Shown here one piece after another: positions 13,315 through 22,411 of a DNA stretch of 26,959 nucleotides. Location of the stretch: the NCBI GenBank assembly GCA_002437565.1, contig DJQL01000016.1:1-26959 (forward strand), in the 5' to 3' direction. The position numbers and the translations under genes were made by a program. Numbering within the stretch: position 1 is the stretch's first letter; every line of letters starts with the position of its first letter. The notes beneath the pieces were generated by a model. The model had not been told where the DNA came from and made no database searches. It worked only from the letters and a program-made list of their open reading frames with translations. The stretch is from Prevotella sp. UBA6387. GTDB lineage: Bacteria > Bacteroidota > Bacteroidia > Bacteroidales > Bacteroidaceae.

Positions 13315-15036
13315 CTACCTTATCTTAAACACTGCCGCGGAAACGGGTCCAAGTTCTATCTTGTCGTTGGCATTACCGGTCTTGTATTTCACTTTTCCGG
13401 TCAGCGACATTTTTTCAGCCTTGCCAAGATGCGCAAGACTTGCTGTCACACTGTGCCCGGATGGGTTTAGAGCCACGGCATAAGTCTCACCATCCACGAA
13501 TCTCGTATAGACCATTGGGTACGGCTTTGAGTGGTCGCTCACAAGTTGCCATTTCCCGTCATTGTTTAAGGCTGGCGACGAATGGCGCAACTTGATGAGG
13601 CCGCGCACGAAGTTGAGCAACGAGCGAGGGTCATTGTCCTCTGCCGCCACGGAGATCTTGCCATTTTCCGTGTCCACGGGGAAATAAAGGTTTTCAGGCT
13701 TGCAGGTTGAGAATCCCGCCGTTTCGCCAGCCGACCATTGCATCGGCGTGCGCGTGCCTGAGCGCTTGCGGCTTCCTTCCTTTGGCTGAAGGCCTGGGAG
13801 ATACTTCATGCCAATCTCGTCGCCATAGTAGATGAATGGCACGCCGGGCATGGTTAGGAAGAACGTCATGGCGACTTTCAACTGTTGCAAGTCGTAACGG
13901 CGCCCTGTGCGTAGGCGCTGGAAGTCGTGATTGGCTGTCGGGAACGCCACGTAGCCCTTGTCGTGAGTAGACGTATAGATGTCGGCGTATTTCTTGTAGA
14001 AATAGTCGAGGCTGCCAAGTCCGCGCTTGTCGAAATAGCATTCCTTGCCCTTTGCTCCCCATGGGTCGTCGGATGCGAAGAAAAGCGTGTTGTAGATCTT
14101 GTCGGCGAGGTGAATCTCGAAGTCGATGTTGAAGCCGGCCGGAATGGATTTCTTCGGGTCGCTCCATTCCGACACGAGCACGCATTCGGGATAGTTCTTG
14201 TTGATCCACGCACGCATTTCTTGCCATAGCGCCATGACCGCTTTCTTGTCGGGATCGCCCTTTACGAGCGATGCGGCCATGTCCACGCGGAAGCCATCCA
14301 CGCCCTTGTCGAACCAGAATGCCATGATGTTGCGAAGCTCGCGGCGCACGGCCTGTGGCCCGGGCGCGTTCACGCTCTGCTCCCAAGGGTTGGCAGGGTT
14401 GGGGTTGGCATAGCCATAGTTGAGGGCGGGCTGGCACACATAGTAGTTTTTCTGATAGTACTTGCCTCGTGGCGCGTCGAGTTCCACCCATTTGCCGCGC
14501 GTGCTGGCCTGTGGATTTGGTTCGCTGTTGCGTTGCCTTATCTGCTCCATGTCTTTTCTTGATATGGAGTCGCTCCAGATGAAGTAGTCGGCGTAGCGGC
14601 TGTTGCGGTCGCCGCTTGCGCACTCCTTGAACCATTGGCACTTGTCGCTCGTGTGGCCTGCCACCAAGTCGAGGCACACTTTGATGCCTCGCTTGTGAGC
14701 TTCGTTGATGAGGTTCACCATGTCGGTGTTGGTGCCGAAGCGAGGGTCAATCTTGTAGAAGTCGATGATGTCGTAACCACCGTCAAACCACCCCGACTCA
14801 AACACGGGGTTGAGCCAGATGGTGTTTACGCCAATCGACTTGATGTAGTCGAGCTTCGACGTGATTCCAGGCAAGTCGCCAATGCCATTTCCGTCGGTGT
14901 CCATATACGACGAAGGGTAAATCTGGTAAAAGACGGCGTTGGAGAGCCATGCAGGGCCCTTGTGCCCTTGTGCCATAACTCCAAGGTTAGCCGTGATGGC
15001 CAGGGCCAAGGCGGAGAATAGATTTCTGTAATTCAT
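13315..15036 (-). CDS. Exported GH13 alpha-amylase / alpha-glucosidase family enzyme
   Basis: A 573-residue glycosidase with a type I signal peptide (ALAITANLGVMA/Q, cut near residue 22), so probably periplasmic. The (beta/alpha)8 barrel is complete. There is a calcium loop DTDGNGIGD (46-54) and WLNPVFES (74-81). Region I is DLVAGHTS (123-130). The nucleophile Asp252 lies in GFRVDMA, the acid/base Glu290 in VLVSEW, and the transition-state stabiliser Asp371 in ANHDFQR. GTRTPMQW and a C-terminal beta domain (about 500-573) match oligosaccharide-acting members such as oligo-1,6-glucosidases. In region I the usual Asn before His is Gly127. It is the last gene of the SusCD cluster, 193 bases beyond the GDPD-like gene with a large hairpin between. 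It likely removes or cleaves alpha-glucosyl units of the imported substrate. Confidence 0.92.
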   Translation of the reverse strand: MNYRNLFSALALAITANLGVMAQGHKGPAWLSNAVFYQIYPSSYMDTDGNGIGDLPGITSKLDYIKSIGVNTIWLNPVFESGWFDGGYDIIDFYKIDPRFGTNTDMVNLINEAHKRGIKVCLDLVAGHTSDKCQWFKECASGDRNSRYADYFIWSDSISRKDMEQIRQRNSEPNPQASTRGKWVELDAPRGKYYQKNYYVCQPALNYGYANPNPANPWEQSVNAPGPQAVRRELRNIMAFWFDKGVDGFRVDMAASLVKGDPDKKAVMALWQEMRAWINKNYPECVLVSEWSDPKKSIPAGFNIDFEIHLADKIYNTLFFASDDPWGAKGKECYFDKRGLGSLDYFYKKYADIYTSTHDKGYVAFPTANHDFQRLRTGRRYDLQQLKVAMTFFLTMPGVPFIYYGDEIGMKYLPGLQPKEGSRKRSGTRTPMQWSAGETAGFSTCKPENLYFPVDTENGKISVAAEDNDPRSLLNFVRGLIKLRHSSPALNNDGKWQLVSDHSKPYPMVYTRFVDGETYAVALNPSGHSVTASLAHLGKAEKMSLTGKVKYKTGNANDKIELGPVSAAVFKIR

Positions 15037-15107
15037 CTTAATAAGGTTTCTGGTATATTTTAGCTTGAACTATATAGACTACAATACATATAATGAAAAC
15101 AACAGTT

Positions 15108-15170
15108 ACAACCCATACAACAAGTACAACACATTATGTGAATAAAAGTTGTACTTGTTGTATGTGTTGT
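15108..15170 (-). promoter_or_regulatory. Large inverted repeat between GDPD and GH13 genes
   Basis: Arms of 23 bases (15108-15130 and 15148-15170) pair with a single mismatch; the inner 17 pairs are perfect (core ACAACAAGTAC). The 17-base loop holds a further CACAT/ATGTG palindrome. As RNA it would be a very stable hairpin in the message between the GDPD-like and GH13 cistrons. No T tract follows, so it looks more like a processing or 3'-end protection element, or a small mobile repeat, than an intrinsic terminator. Confidence 0.7.
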
Positions 15171-15229
15171 TAAGGTTGTCTTAAATATTAATGCTTTTTT
15201 GTTTGTATAAACTAATTGTGAATTGCTAC

Positions 15230-15979
15230 TTATTTGGCAAGTTTCAATGCCTCGACAGGCGCGTTAGTGGTAATTAAGTCTACACCGGCCTTGATAAACT
15301 GGTTAATGGTGTTGAGGTCGTTCACCGTCCACACGTTGACCACCAGTCCCAGGTCGTGGCATTCCTTGATCCATTCCGGGTGCAAGGCCATTAGCGTCTG
15401 CTCGTAGTCGATGCCTGAGAGTCCCTTTGCCTTTACGGTCTTGGGATCCCAGTCGCCATTGAGATACTGGATGTTGGCATTGGGCAGAAGCTGGTGGAGT
15501 AGTTCGCAAGCCTTGCCGCTGAACGAAATCCATACAACCCTGTCGAGCAAGCCTTTAGACTTGACCAAGTCCACAGACTGGCGCACGAGGCTGTCTTCAT
15601 GGCTTTGCACTTTTTGCTTCTTGATCTCAAGCACGAGCTTGCAGCTCAAATTCTTGCCAGCGTCAAGATATTGCTCAAGCGTTGGAATCTTCTCGCCATT
15701 TCTCAGTCTTTCTTTCTTCAGGGCCTTGTAAGTGGAAGTTTGTATGTCTATCTTGCCTACGTTTGGGTCGTGGTGAACCACTATTACGTTGTCTTTCGTG
15801 AGATGTACGTCAAACTCGGAGCCGTAACAGCCAATCTTGTCGGCAAGTTTCAAAGCCGTGATAGAGTTTTGAGCGCTTCCTGCGCAGTCCCAGTAGCCAC
15901 GATGAGCCACGATCTTGGTTTGCGCCGTTGCAGCCAGTGCCATGAGACATGCGGCTGCCATAACAATCAGTTTTTTCAT
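15230..15979 (-). CDS. Exported glycerophosphodiester phosphodiesterase family protein
   Basis: A 249-residue (beta/alpha)8 enzyme of the GDPD/GlpQ family, which hydrolyses glycerophosphodiesters to glycerol 3-phosphate and an alcohol. The signal peptide ends at ATAQ (residue 20). Catalytic and metal residues are His26-Arg27 (AHRGYW), Glu55 and Asp57 (GSEFDVHL) and His70 (HHDP). Further family marks are LVLEIK (115-120 region) and VNVWTVNDLNTINQFIKAGVDLITTNAP at the end. Where most members have PENT the sequence reads AQNS (36-39), so one acidic metal ligand is missing; this looks like a Bacteroidota subgroup trait. It lies 93 bases behind the surface lipoprotein gene, separated by a hairpin. 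With the GlpT-type carrier of the same cluster it could supply glycerol 3-phosphate in the periplasm. Confidence 0.88.
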   Translation of the reverse strand: MKKLIVMAAACLMALAATAQTKIVAHRGYWDCAGSAQNSITALKLADKIGCYGSEFDVHLTKDNVIVVHHDPNVGKIDIQTSTYKALKKERLRNGEKIPTLEQYLDAGKNLSCKLVLEIKKQKVQSHEDSLVRQSVDLVKSKGLLDRVVWISFSGKACELLHQLLPNANIQYLNGDWDPKTVKAKGLSGIDYEQTLMALHPEWIKECHDLGLVVNVWTVNDLNTINQFIKAGVDLITTNAPVEALKLAK

Positions 15980-16035
15980 AATGCTTTAATGTTATTATAA
16001 ATATAAAACTTGTTATCAATATAAAATCATTAAAT

Positions 16036-16062
16036 ACCCAATCGCCTGTGTGACGATTGGGT
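16036..16062 (-). terminator. Intercistronic hairpin after the surface lipoprotein gene
   Basis: ACCCAATCG and CGATTGGGT form a perfect 9-bp stem with a 9-base loop, 10 bases past the stop of the BACON lipoprotein gene. The sequence after it (ATTTAATGATTTT) is only partly T-rich, so partial termination or mRNA stabilisation is likely. It would make the SusCD part of the transcript more abundant than the enzyme part. Confidence 0.55.
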
Positions 16063-16072
16063 TGTCATGTCG

Positions 16073-17326
16073 TTATTGCTTGAGCCTTACTACTTCAAGG
16101 TTATCAAGGAACACGCGGTTCTTGCCTGTGGCCTTGTTCCATGCGTCACCGCCAATGAAGATGATTCTCGTCTCTGCGGTTGCTCCGGTTATGGTGAACG
16201 AGTGGTAAGAGCCTGGTTGTGCCCATGGATCATAATCCTCACCGTTCTCGTTGCTTTGGGAGTTGGGGAAGACAGTATTGACGAAGCGGACACAGCGATA
16301 TGTGGTGCCATTGATGCTGATTGTCTTGACGTCATCGCCATCGACTTCTCCAGGGCCTATGATGCCAACTTTGACGACAGAGGCATCCTTGGCTCCAACA
16401 GACGAGATATAACCAATAGACTGGAATGTAACCTTCACGTTGGTTGGCTTCTTGAGCTTGGTAAGCGCTGGCGAGATGATGTCGCCATTATAGTTGGTCT
16501 TGCCGAGCTTCGCGTATCCACGTCCGCCATAGGCCCATGTGGAAAGTGATTCCCATCCGACGGCTTTCTCCGCCTCATTCCACAGGGTTATCCTAATCTC
16601 CGGGTATTCGTAAAGCGGCTTCTCTTCGCCTTCCTGCAACCAGTTGAAGTCGTCGGCATAAATCAGCGACTCGTCTTTCTGCGTGATAAGTGCTGTGGCG
16701 TTGACATTGCTATGCTCGCCCTCGCCCACGAGTGTCAGGCTCACTGTGCGCTCGTCTTCCTCGTTCTTGTCTATGGTCACGAAGATGGAGTCTTCTGTCA
16801 CGTTGGTGATGCGTGCCCATTCCACGTCAGGGGTGAGCGATGCTTTCCATGTGATGTTGGCATCGATGGCAAGTTTCAGCACACTGCCATCAGGATCAAT
16901 GGTGTAACCAGAAACTCCGTCCCTGATGGCGATGCTTGGCACGTCAGCCTCCTGCACTATGTCAAGGGAGTTGAGCACCTTGCCATATCCTGTCAGGTTT
17001 ATCTTGCCCTCGCGTTGGTCGAACGTGGAGTTCTTGTCAACCCAATAATAGATTATGCCGTCGTCCTCGCCCTCGTCGATGAAGTAATGGAGCCACGACG
17101 CGTCGTCGGGGTTCTCCAACGACAGTTTCCAAGGGCTGTTTGAGCGCACGGTGACAGCCTTGCGCTTCGCCTGTGTTATTCCGGCCTTGCTCACGTTGAT
17201 GGTGCCTTCGATGTTGTCAAAGGTCAGGTATGGGTCGCCGACAGGCTCATCATTGTCTTTGCAAGCAGAGAATCCCAAAAGGCAAATGAGAGTCAATGCT
17301 GAAAGGAATATATTCTTTGTTTTCAT
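16073..17326 (-). CDS. BACON-domain surface glycan-binding lipoprotein
   Basis: A 417-residue lipoprotein: signal with lipobox FSAC (Cys22) and an acidic CKDNDE start of the mature chain, which matches the Bacteroidota lipoprotein export signal for surface display. Two BACON-like beta domains follow (about 35-128: VTVRSNSPWKLSL, REGKINLTGYGKVLNSLDIVQE; and about 129-218: ITWKASLTPDVEWARI, RTVSLTLVGEG, ATALITQKD). The C-terminal 200 residues are a beta-sandwich with the look of a galactose-binding-like or DUF4465-type domain (YADDFNWLQEGEE, GYAKLGKTNYNGDIISPAL, NRVFLDNLEVVRL). No catalytic signature is visible. Its place directly after susD (36-base gap) is that of a SusE/SusF-type surface glycan-binding protein that helps the SusCD complex capture substrate. 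Confidence 0.85.
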   Translation of the reverse strand: MKTKNIFLSALTLICLLGFSACKDNDEPVGDPYLTFDNIEGTINVSKAGITQAKRKAVTVRSNSPWKLSLENPDDASWLHYFIDEGEDDGIIYYWVDKNSTFDQREGKINLTGYGKVLNSLDIVQEADVPSIAIRDGVSGYTIDPDGSVLKLAIDANITWKASLTPDVEWARITNVTEDSIFVTIDKNEEDERTVSLTLVGEGEHSNVNATALITQKDESLIYADDFNWLQEGEEKPLYEYPEIRITLWNEAEKAVGWESLSTWAYGGRGYAKLGKTNYNGDIISPALTKLKKPTNVKVTFQSIGYISSVGAKDASVVKVGIIGPGEVDGDDVKTISINGTTYRCVRFVNTVFPNSQSNENGEDYDPWAQPGSYHSFTITGATAETRIIFIGGDAWNKATGKNRVFLDNLEVVRLKQ

Positions 17327-17362
17327 TGTGTTTGTCTATATGATAACGTTAAGTAGCGACAA

Positions 17363-18979
17363 TTATTTTCCCTCGGCGGCCTTTTTGCTCCACCACACGG
17401 GTAGTTTCATGTCGTTTTCCCCTCCCATGCGCTTCAACGCCTCTTCCACGTGGTCGGCATTGGTTGCCACCGTTGTGTTGGGGTAGCCCATGCGGGTCGG
17501 GAGAATGTAGTCGTTAGGGTCGGTGCCCGCGCCAATGGTCAGTTCTGGATAACCTGTGCGGCGGTAGTCGTTCCAACCCTCCATGCCAACCCAGAACGTG
17601 GCTAAGTATTTCTGGTCGAGAATGAGCTTGAGATGATCATCGTTGAGGTCCCATGAGGCGAGCTGTGACTGCAAGAAAATGTTGATTTGCTCTTCCGTGA
17701 CATCGTATTCGGAGGGTATTTCACCTGTCTTTACGCTCGACTTGGCAAACGCCGACCATTTCTCGATGCTTGCTTTCACTGCCGCCTCGTAATATTCGCG
17801 AGCTTTCTCCTCGCCTCCCCTTATCATGCCGCGTTGGGCTGCCTCCGCCAGGATGAACATGGCCTCGTCGTAGCCCATGAGGAACTCGTCGGAGTTGTCG
17901 CGACGCAATGTTTGGAGGTTGAGCCTGGCTGATCCCTTATCGTCATTGGCCTGGTTCTCGATCAGTCCACCGGATACGGTGCCTTTCCAGTATGTGTAGT
18001 TATTACGTCTTGTGGCTATCATAGGCAGACGTGGGTCTACATATAGGTCTTTCTTGAAGTCGTTTGGATCCTTGATGACCATCATCTTTATCATCTGCTC
18101 CGTAATGTTCATGCTTTGGAAGCTGACATCGGTGTACGAATTAGGGTCAAACTGTGAGTAATACGGCGCAACGGCACTATAATGAACCGTGGCGTTGTCG
18201 TCGTTGCCCTCAAAGATAGGATAAGATGACGGATTATCCACTATCTGCTGCATTTTTTGCGCTACATTGAGGTTGGCGGTGCTGTCCACGATTGTGTTGA
18301 CGCGATTTGAGAGCCTACCAAGAACGCGGAGGTACAGGGTGTTGTTGAACTTGCGCCATTTTTCCATGCTGAACTGATACATGGCGTCCAAGGCAGGGTA
18401 GGTCTTGTCCACATAGGGGCTTTTCGCGTATATGTCGTTGGCTTTCTCCAAATAAGAGCATAGCTGTGCGTATACCTTTTCCTGCGAGTCGAACACTGGC
18501 CTCATGTTTCCTTCCGATGCCTGGAATGCCTCGGTGAATGGGATGTCACCAAACATGTCGGTAAGGTTTTGCATGTACATTACATACAATGTCTTCGACA
18601 CGGCATCAGCTGCACCGTCTTCGTGTATCTCGGCAAGACGGCTCATCTCGTGACAGTCGCTCGCGTATCGCGCTATGGAGTTCCACAGCGATGTCCAGTT
18701 GCTGTCGCCAATGCCGTAGCGATGTATCGTCGACGTGGTGACGGCGGTGGCGGCGGTATGCTGTATGAGCTCGTCGTTCCAGTTGTAAGTGATGTTGGTC
18801 AGATAGTTGGTTCCTCCATAGAGGATTGGCTCGAACAAGGCCGAGGCGTTGAGCTTGCCACTTGCCACCGTAATCTTGTTAGGGTTGGAATTGGTCGACT
18901 CGAAATTCTCCGTGCATCCAGCGAGAAGCAATGCCGACGCGGCGACGGGAAGCATGTATTTTGTGAATCTTGTTTTCAT
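17363..18979 (-). CDS. susD: SusD/RagB family nutrient-binding lipoprotein
   Basis: A 538-residue surface lipoprotein that forms the lid of a SusCD importer. The signal ends in a lipobox LLLAGC (Cys22). The helical TPR-like SusD core shows DMFGDIPFTEAFQ (near 145), YDEAMFILAEAAQRG (near 370) and the C-terminal LILDQKYLATFWVGMEGWNDYRRTGYPEL, which is strongly conserved in the family. The frame is open to an ATG at 19012, but that would overlap the end of susC; the ATG at 18979 gives a proper lipoprotein signal and lies 4 bases past the susC stop, indicating translational coupling. Divergence within the family prevents reading the substrate from the sequence. Confidence 0.95.
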   Translation of the reverse strand: MKTRFTKYMLPVAASALLLAGCTENFESTNSNPNKITVASGKLNASALFEPILYGGTNYLTNITYNWNDELIQHTAATAVTTSTIHRYGIGDSNWTSLWNSIARYASDCHEMSRLAEIHEDGAADAVSKTLYVMYMQNLTDMFGDIPFTEAFQASEGNMRPVFDSQEKVYAQLCSYLEKANDIYAKSPYVDKTYPALDAMYQFSMEKWRKFNNTLYLRVLGRLSNRVNTIVDSTANLNVAQKMQQIVDNPSSYPIFEGNDDNATVHYSAVAPYYSQFDPNSYTDVSFQSMNITEQMIKMMVIKDPNDFKKDLYVDPRLPMIATRRNNYTYWKGTVSGGLIENQANDDKGSARLNLQTLRRDNSDEFLMGYDEAMFILAEAAQRGMIRGGEEKAREYYEAAVKASIEKWSAFAKSSVKTGEIPSEYDVTEEQINIFLQSQLASWDLNDDHLKLILDQKYLATFWVGMEGWNDYRRTGYPELTIGAGTDPNDYILPTRMGYPNTTVATNADHVEEALKRMGGENDMKLPVWWSKKAAEGK

Positions 18980-18983
18980 GGCT

Positions 18984-21900
18984 TTAGAAAGAAAGTTTGA
19001 GATTGAATCCATACTGGCGGGTCATAGGATACGCAAGCGTCTCTATGCCTGAGTATATTTCAGCTCCAGACACCATGGCCGTCTCTGGGTCATACTGAGG
19101 GAACGGCGTGATGCAGAATAGGTTAGTGGCGTAAACGCCAAAGCTTAAGCTCTCAAGGAAGTGGGTTTTCCTGCATATTTTCCTTGGGAGGCTGTAATCG
19201 ATACGCAGCTGCTTGAACTTGATGAAGTTTGTGGAGAAGGTGTTTTCCTCTGCGTTGTCGCGTACCCATACATAAGTGTTGTAATAGTTCTGCACGGATG
19301 TCATCACAGTCTTGTTCTTCGTGTAGGTTATTGTTCCGTCTGCGGCCTTGTGCTCTTGCACTCCGTCGAGCACGAAGCCATCATAGCGGCCATAGAGCGA
19401 GTTCTTCAAGCGACCCTGGTATGAAAGCATGAAGTTGGTGGTGGAGTAGGCGTGTCCGCCAACCTGCGCGGCGAAGTCCATTGACACGGTTACGTTCTTT
19501 ATGCGGAAATTCATGTTCAGTCCGCCTGTCCATGTCGGGTTGACACGGCCGAGATCCATAAGGGGCGAAGTCTTTGGGTTTACTGGCAATCCGTTGCTGG
19601 TGATGATTTTGGCGCCGCTGCAGTCAACCTTGTTGCCGTCATCGTCGATATAGTATGCACCTTCCGGGGCGCGCGTGTAGCCCCTGCCGTAGAGGTGGTA
19701 CATCTCTCGGCCTACGAATGAGTAGATGTATACGCGGCCTCCGATTGTTGTTCCGTTACTGAGCTGGAACGGTTGTCTTGGGTCCCAATCGTCTTGCAAG
19801 GATTCAAGCGTGTTCCAGTTTCGGCTGGCGTTGGCGGAAATGTTCCACTCGAAGTTGCGGGTCTTCACAGGTGTTCCGCTAAGCGTAATCTCAATACCCT
19901 TGCTGCCTATCTTGCCGGCGTTGATGGTGTAGCCTGTGGCTCCGGTTATTTGGTCGGCGGCCACGCTCACGATTTGGTTCGTGGTGTTCGTGGTGTAGAG
20001 CGTGAAGTCGAAGCCAAGTCTGCCCCCAAACATCTTTCCTTCGATACCTCCTTCCCAACTCTCTTCGTTCTCAGGCTTGATTTTCGAGTTGGGGATGGTG
20101 CGTGAGATTCTGTAGCCTCCGTAGTAGGAAGTGTTGTCATAATAGCGATCCAGGGAGTAAGGAGACGTGTCGTTACCCACGTTCGCCCACGACGCTTTCA
20201 GCTTGAGCATGTTCACCCATGGGGCTTTCTCCCTGAAGTTGAGCACCTGGTCAAGGAGAACCGTGGCAGACACGGACGGATAGTTGTATGAGTTGTGGCC
20301 TATGGCAAGGGTCGAAGACCAGTCGTTGCGGTCGGTGAACTCAAGATAATAGGTGTTGTCCCACGAAAGGCTCATGATGCCATAGAAGGAGTTGACCTTC
20401 TTCTTCGAGTGATAGCTGAACACGTCGGGGCTGTATCCTGACGGCACGTTGTAGACGTTGTACACGCCATCCACTTGCAGTTTTTCGAGCGTTATGCGGT
20501 CGTTATAGTAACGATAATCCATGCTGTTGCCACCAAAGGAGGCGTTGAACCCGAGACGGTCGCCCACTAACTTGTTGTTGGTGTACGAGAGCAGGAAGTC
20601 GTTGTTGAAGCGGTACACGTTGGTGGTCTGCTCACGATACATGCCCTCCTGGAAGCCGTTGGTATAGAACGGGCGCTGCTGTGTCCTCCAAGTGTGGGTC
20701 ATGTCCACCGCTGAGCGCAGCTTGAGGCTGAGACCCTTTAGCAGCGAGACTGTGGCCTGTATGTTTCCGTATACGCGGGTCTTGTTCATGGAGTTGAGCT
20801 CCTCGTAGGCGGTGCGGTAGGGGTTGAAAGCGTCTGTGCCCTTGTACACCGTCATGCCATTGTCCATGTTCTCCCTGGTGAACCTGCCTTTGAAGTACTC
20901 GTCTTTCCACTCGTTTATGGAGTTGGTGTTGTATCCAAAGCCGAGTTGATACATCGGGCTGGCCGATGAGTAACCGCTTGCCGGCAGGTTCCCGCTTCGG
21001 CGGTTGGTGAAGTTGACGCGTGAGCTTATCTTGATGCGCTTGCTCACTGGCGTGTCGAATCCGAGCGACACGGCGTCGTCCACGTAGCCAGTGTTTGGCG
21101 TTATCCAGTTGTTGCGTGTGTCGGTGAAACTTATGCGGCCAGACGTTCCCTTGCCGTTGCCGCCTGTGATGGATACGTTGTTGCGCCATGTGGTGCCAGT
21201 CTGGAAAAATCCCTTGTACCAGTCGTCCTTGTACTCCCATGGGGTTGGGGTCCACATGCCGGTATCCCAGTCGTAAGAATTGTATTGGTAGCGCATCTTG
21301 CCCTCACCGAATTTCTCGCCGAAGTTGTAGCGCGAGTAGTTTGAACTGTAGGCTTTGCCATCGGCAGACTTGTCCGCGTCGATGTTGTTGAACACGTATG
21401 GATTGAGGCCCATGTCTGTACCGGCTCCGTATTCCTTTTGGAAGTCTGGCCAATAGCTTGCCTTCTCGAAGACGAGCGATGAACTTACCGACACGCCCCA
21501 CTTCTTCGCTCCTCCGCCACCTTTGGTTGTTATGACGATGGCTCCATTTCCTGCCGCCGAGCCATAGAGCGCGGTGGCCGCCGCGCCTTTCAGCACCGTC
21601 ACCGACTCCACGTCGTCGGGGTTGATGTCCGCGGCTCCGTTGCCGAAGTCTACGGGTGCGTCGTTGTTGCTATATGTTGAGCCGCTGCCAGTTGCCACGG
21701 TTCCCGATTGTATTGGTATGCCATCGACCACGAACAGTGCGCCGTTGTTGCCGTAGTTCAGCGAGTGGTCGCCACGCAGCGTGACGCGCATCGTTCCCAT
21801 TGGTCCCGTGCCCGCCTGCGACATGGAAAGTCCGGCGACCTTGCCGTTCATCTGCTCCAGCCAGTTGCCGGAGACACCTTTTGTGAGTTCCTTGTTGTCG

Positions 21901-22292
21901 AGCTTGGTCACGGAGTATCCCAGCGACTTTTCCTCGCGCTTGATGCCAAGAGCCGTCACGACGACCTCGTTCAGGTTCTTAGCCTCTGGTTTCATCACGA
22001 TCTTGAGTTTTGTCTTGCTACCCACGGAAAGGGTAGTGGTTTGATAACCAAGGTAGGAGACTGTCAATTGTGGGTTGGCCCCATTCACGGTTAGCGTGAA
22101 GTTTCCGTCCAGGTCAGTCACTGTTCCAGTCTTGGAACCCTTTTGCTGCACCGTCACGCCAACCATAGGGGTTGTTCCGTCGGTGTCGAGCACACGGCCG
22201 GTCAGTGTCACGCTCTGTCCGAAAGCCGTCACCGAGGTGAGCATCGAAAGAGCCGTCACGGCAATTCTCACGTGATGCTGTTTCATCTTCAT
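18984..22292 (-). CDS. susC: SusC/RagA family TonB-linked outer-membrane transporter
   Basis: A 1102-residue outer-membrane channel. A signal peptide (ends near AFGQ, residue 26) is followed by a carboxypeptidase-D-like beta domain (about 27-102: VTLTGRVLDTDGTTPMVGV, VSYLGYQTTTL), the motif LNEVVVTALGIKRE (107-120) that includes the TonB box region, and a plug domain ending in ALYGSAAGNGAIVITTKGG. A long 22-strand barrel closes with the aromatic KLSF that directs BAM insertion. There is no N-terminal STN domain, so signalling through an anti-sigma partner is not expected. It imports oligomers too large for porins, using TonB energy, together with the SusD made from the next gene. A second ATG at 22286 is an equally possible start. 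Confidence 0.96.
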   Translation of the reverse strand: MKMKQHHVRIAVTALSMLTSVTAFGQSVTLTGRVLDTDGTTPMVGVTVQQKGSKTGTVTDLDGNFTLTVNGANPQLTVSYLGYQTTTLSVGSKTKLKIVMKPEAKNLNEVVVTALGIKREEKSLGYSVTKLDNKELTKGVSGNWLEQMNGKVAGLSMSQAGTGPMGTMRVTLRGDHSLNYGNNGALFVVDGIPIQSGTVATGSGSTYSNNDAPVDFGNGAADINPDDVESVTVLKGAAATALYGSAAGNGAIVITTKGGGGAKKWGVSVSSSLVFEKASYWPDFQKEYGAGTDMGLNPYVFNNIDADKSADGKAYSSNYSRYNFGEKFGEGKMRYQYNSYDWDTGMWTPTPWEYKDDWYKGFFQTGTTWRNNVSITGGNGKGTSGRISFTDTRNNWITPNTGYVDDAVSLGFDTPVSKRIKISSRVNFTNRRSGNLPASGYSSASPMYQLGFGYNTNSINEWKDEYFKGRFTRENMDNGMTVYKGTDAFNPYRTAYEELNSMNKTRVYGNIQATVSLLKGLSLKLRSAVDMTHTWRTQQRPFYTNGFQEGMYREQTTNVYRFNNDFLLSYTNNKLVGDRLGFNASFGGNSMDYRYYNDRITLEKLQVDGVYNVYNVPSGYSPDVFSYHSKKKVNSFYGIMSLSWDNTYYLEFTDRNDWSSTLAIGHNSYNYPSVSATVLLDQVLNFREKAPWVNMLKLKASWANVGNDTSPYSLDRYYDNTSYYGGYRISRTIPNSKIKPENEESWEGGIEGKMFGGRLGFDFTLYTTNTTNQIVSVAADQITGATGYTINAGKIGSKGIEITLSGTPVKTRNFEWNISANASRNWNTLESLQDDWDPRQPFQLSNGTTIGGRVYIYSFVGREMYHLYGRGYTRAPEGAYYIDDDGNKVDCSGAKIITSNGLPVNPKTSPLMDLGRVNPTWTGGLNMNFRIKNVTVSMDFAAQVGGHAYSTTNFMLSYQGRLKNSLYGRYDGFVLDGVQEHKAADGTITYTKNKTVMTSVQNYYNTYVWVRDNAEENTFSTNFIKFKQLRIDYSLPRKICRKTHFLESLSFGVYATNLFCITPFPQYDPETAMVSGAEIYSGIETLAYPMTRQYGFNLKLSF

Positions 22293-22411
22293 GGTCTATT
22301 GATTAAAGTTTGTTATTTAGGTACGAAATTATTTATAGTAGATTACAATTGTTTTTCGCTGGTGTTACAAAGCCGCTTCAATGGCCTTTCTTGATGTCGG
22401 TCAACCTTATC

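Noticed and set aside
18980..19012. Longer start of susD at 19012
   Set aside because: It would overlap the susC end and bury the lipoprotein signal behind 11 extra residues.
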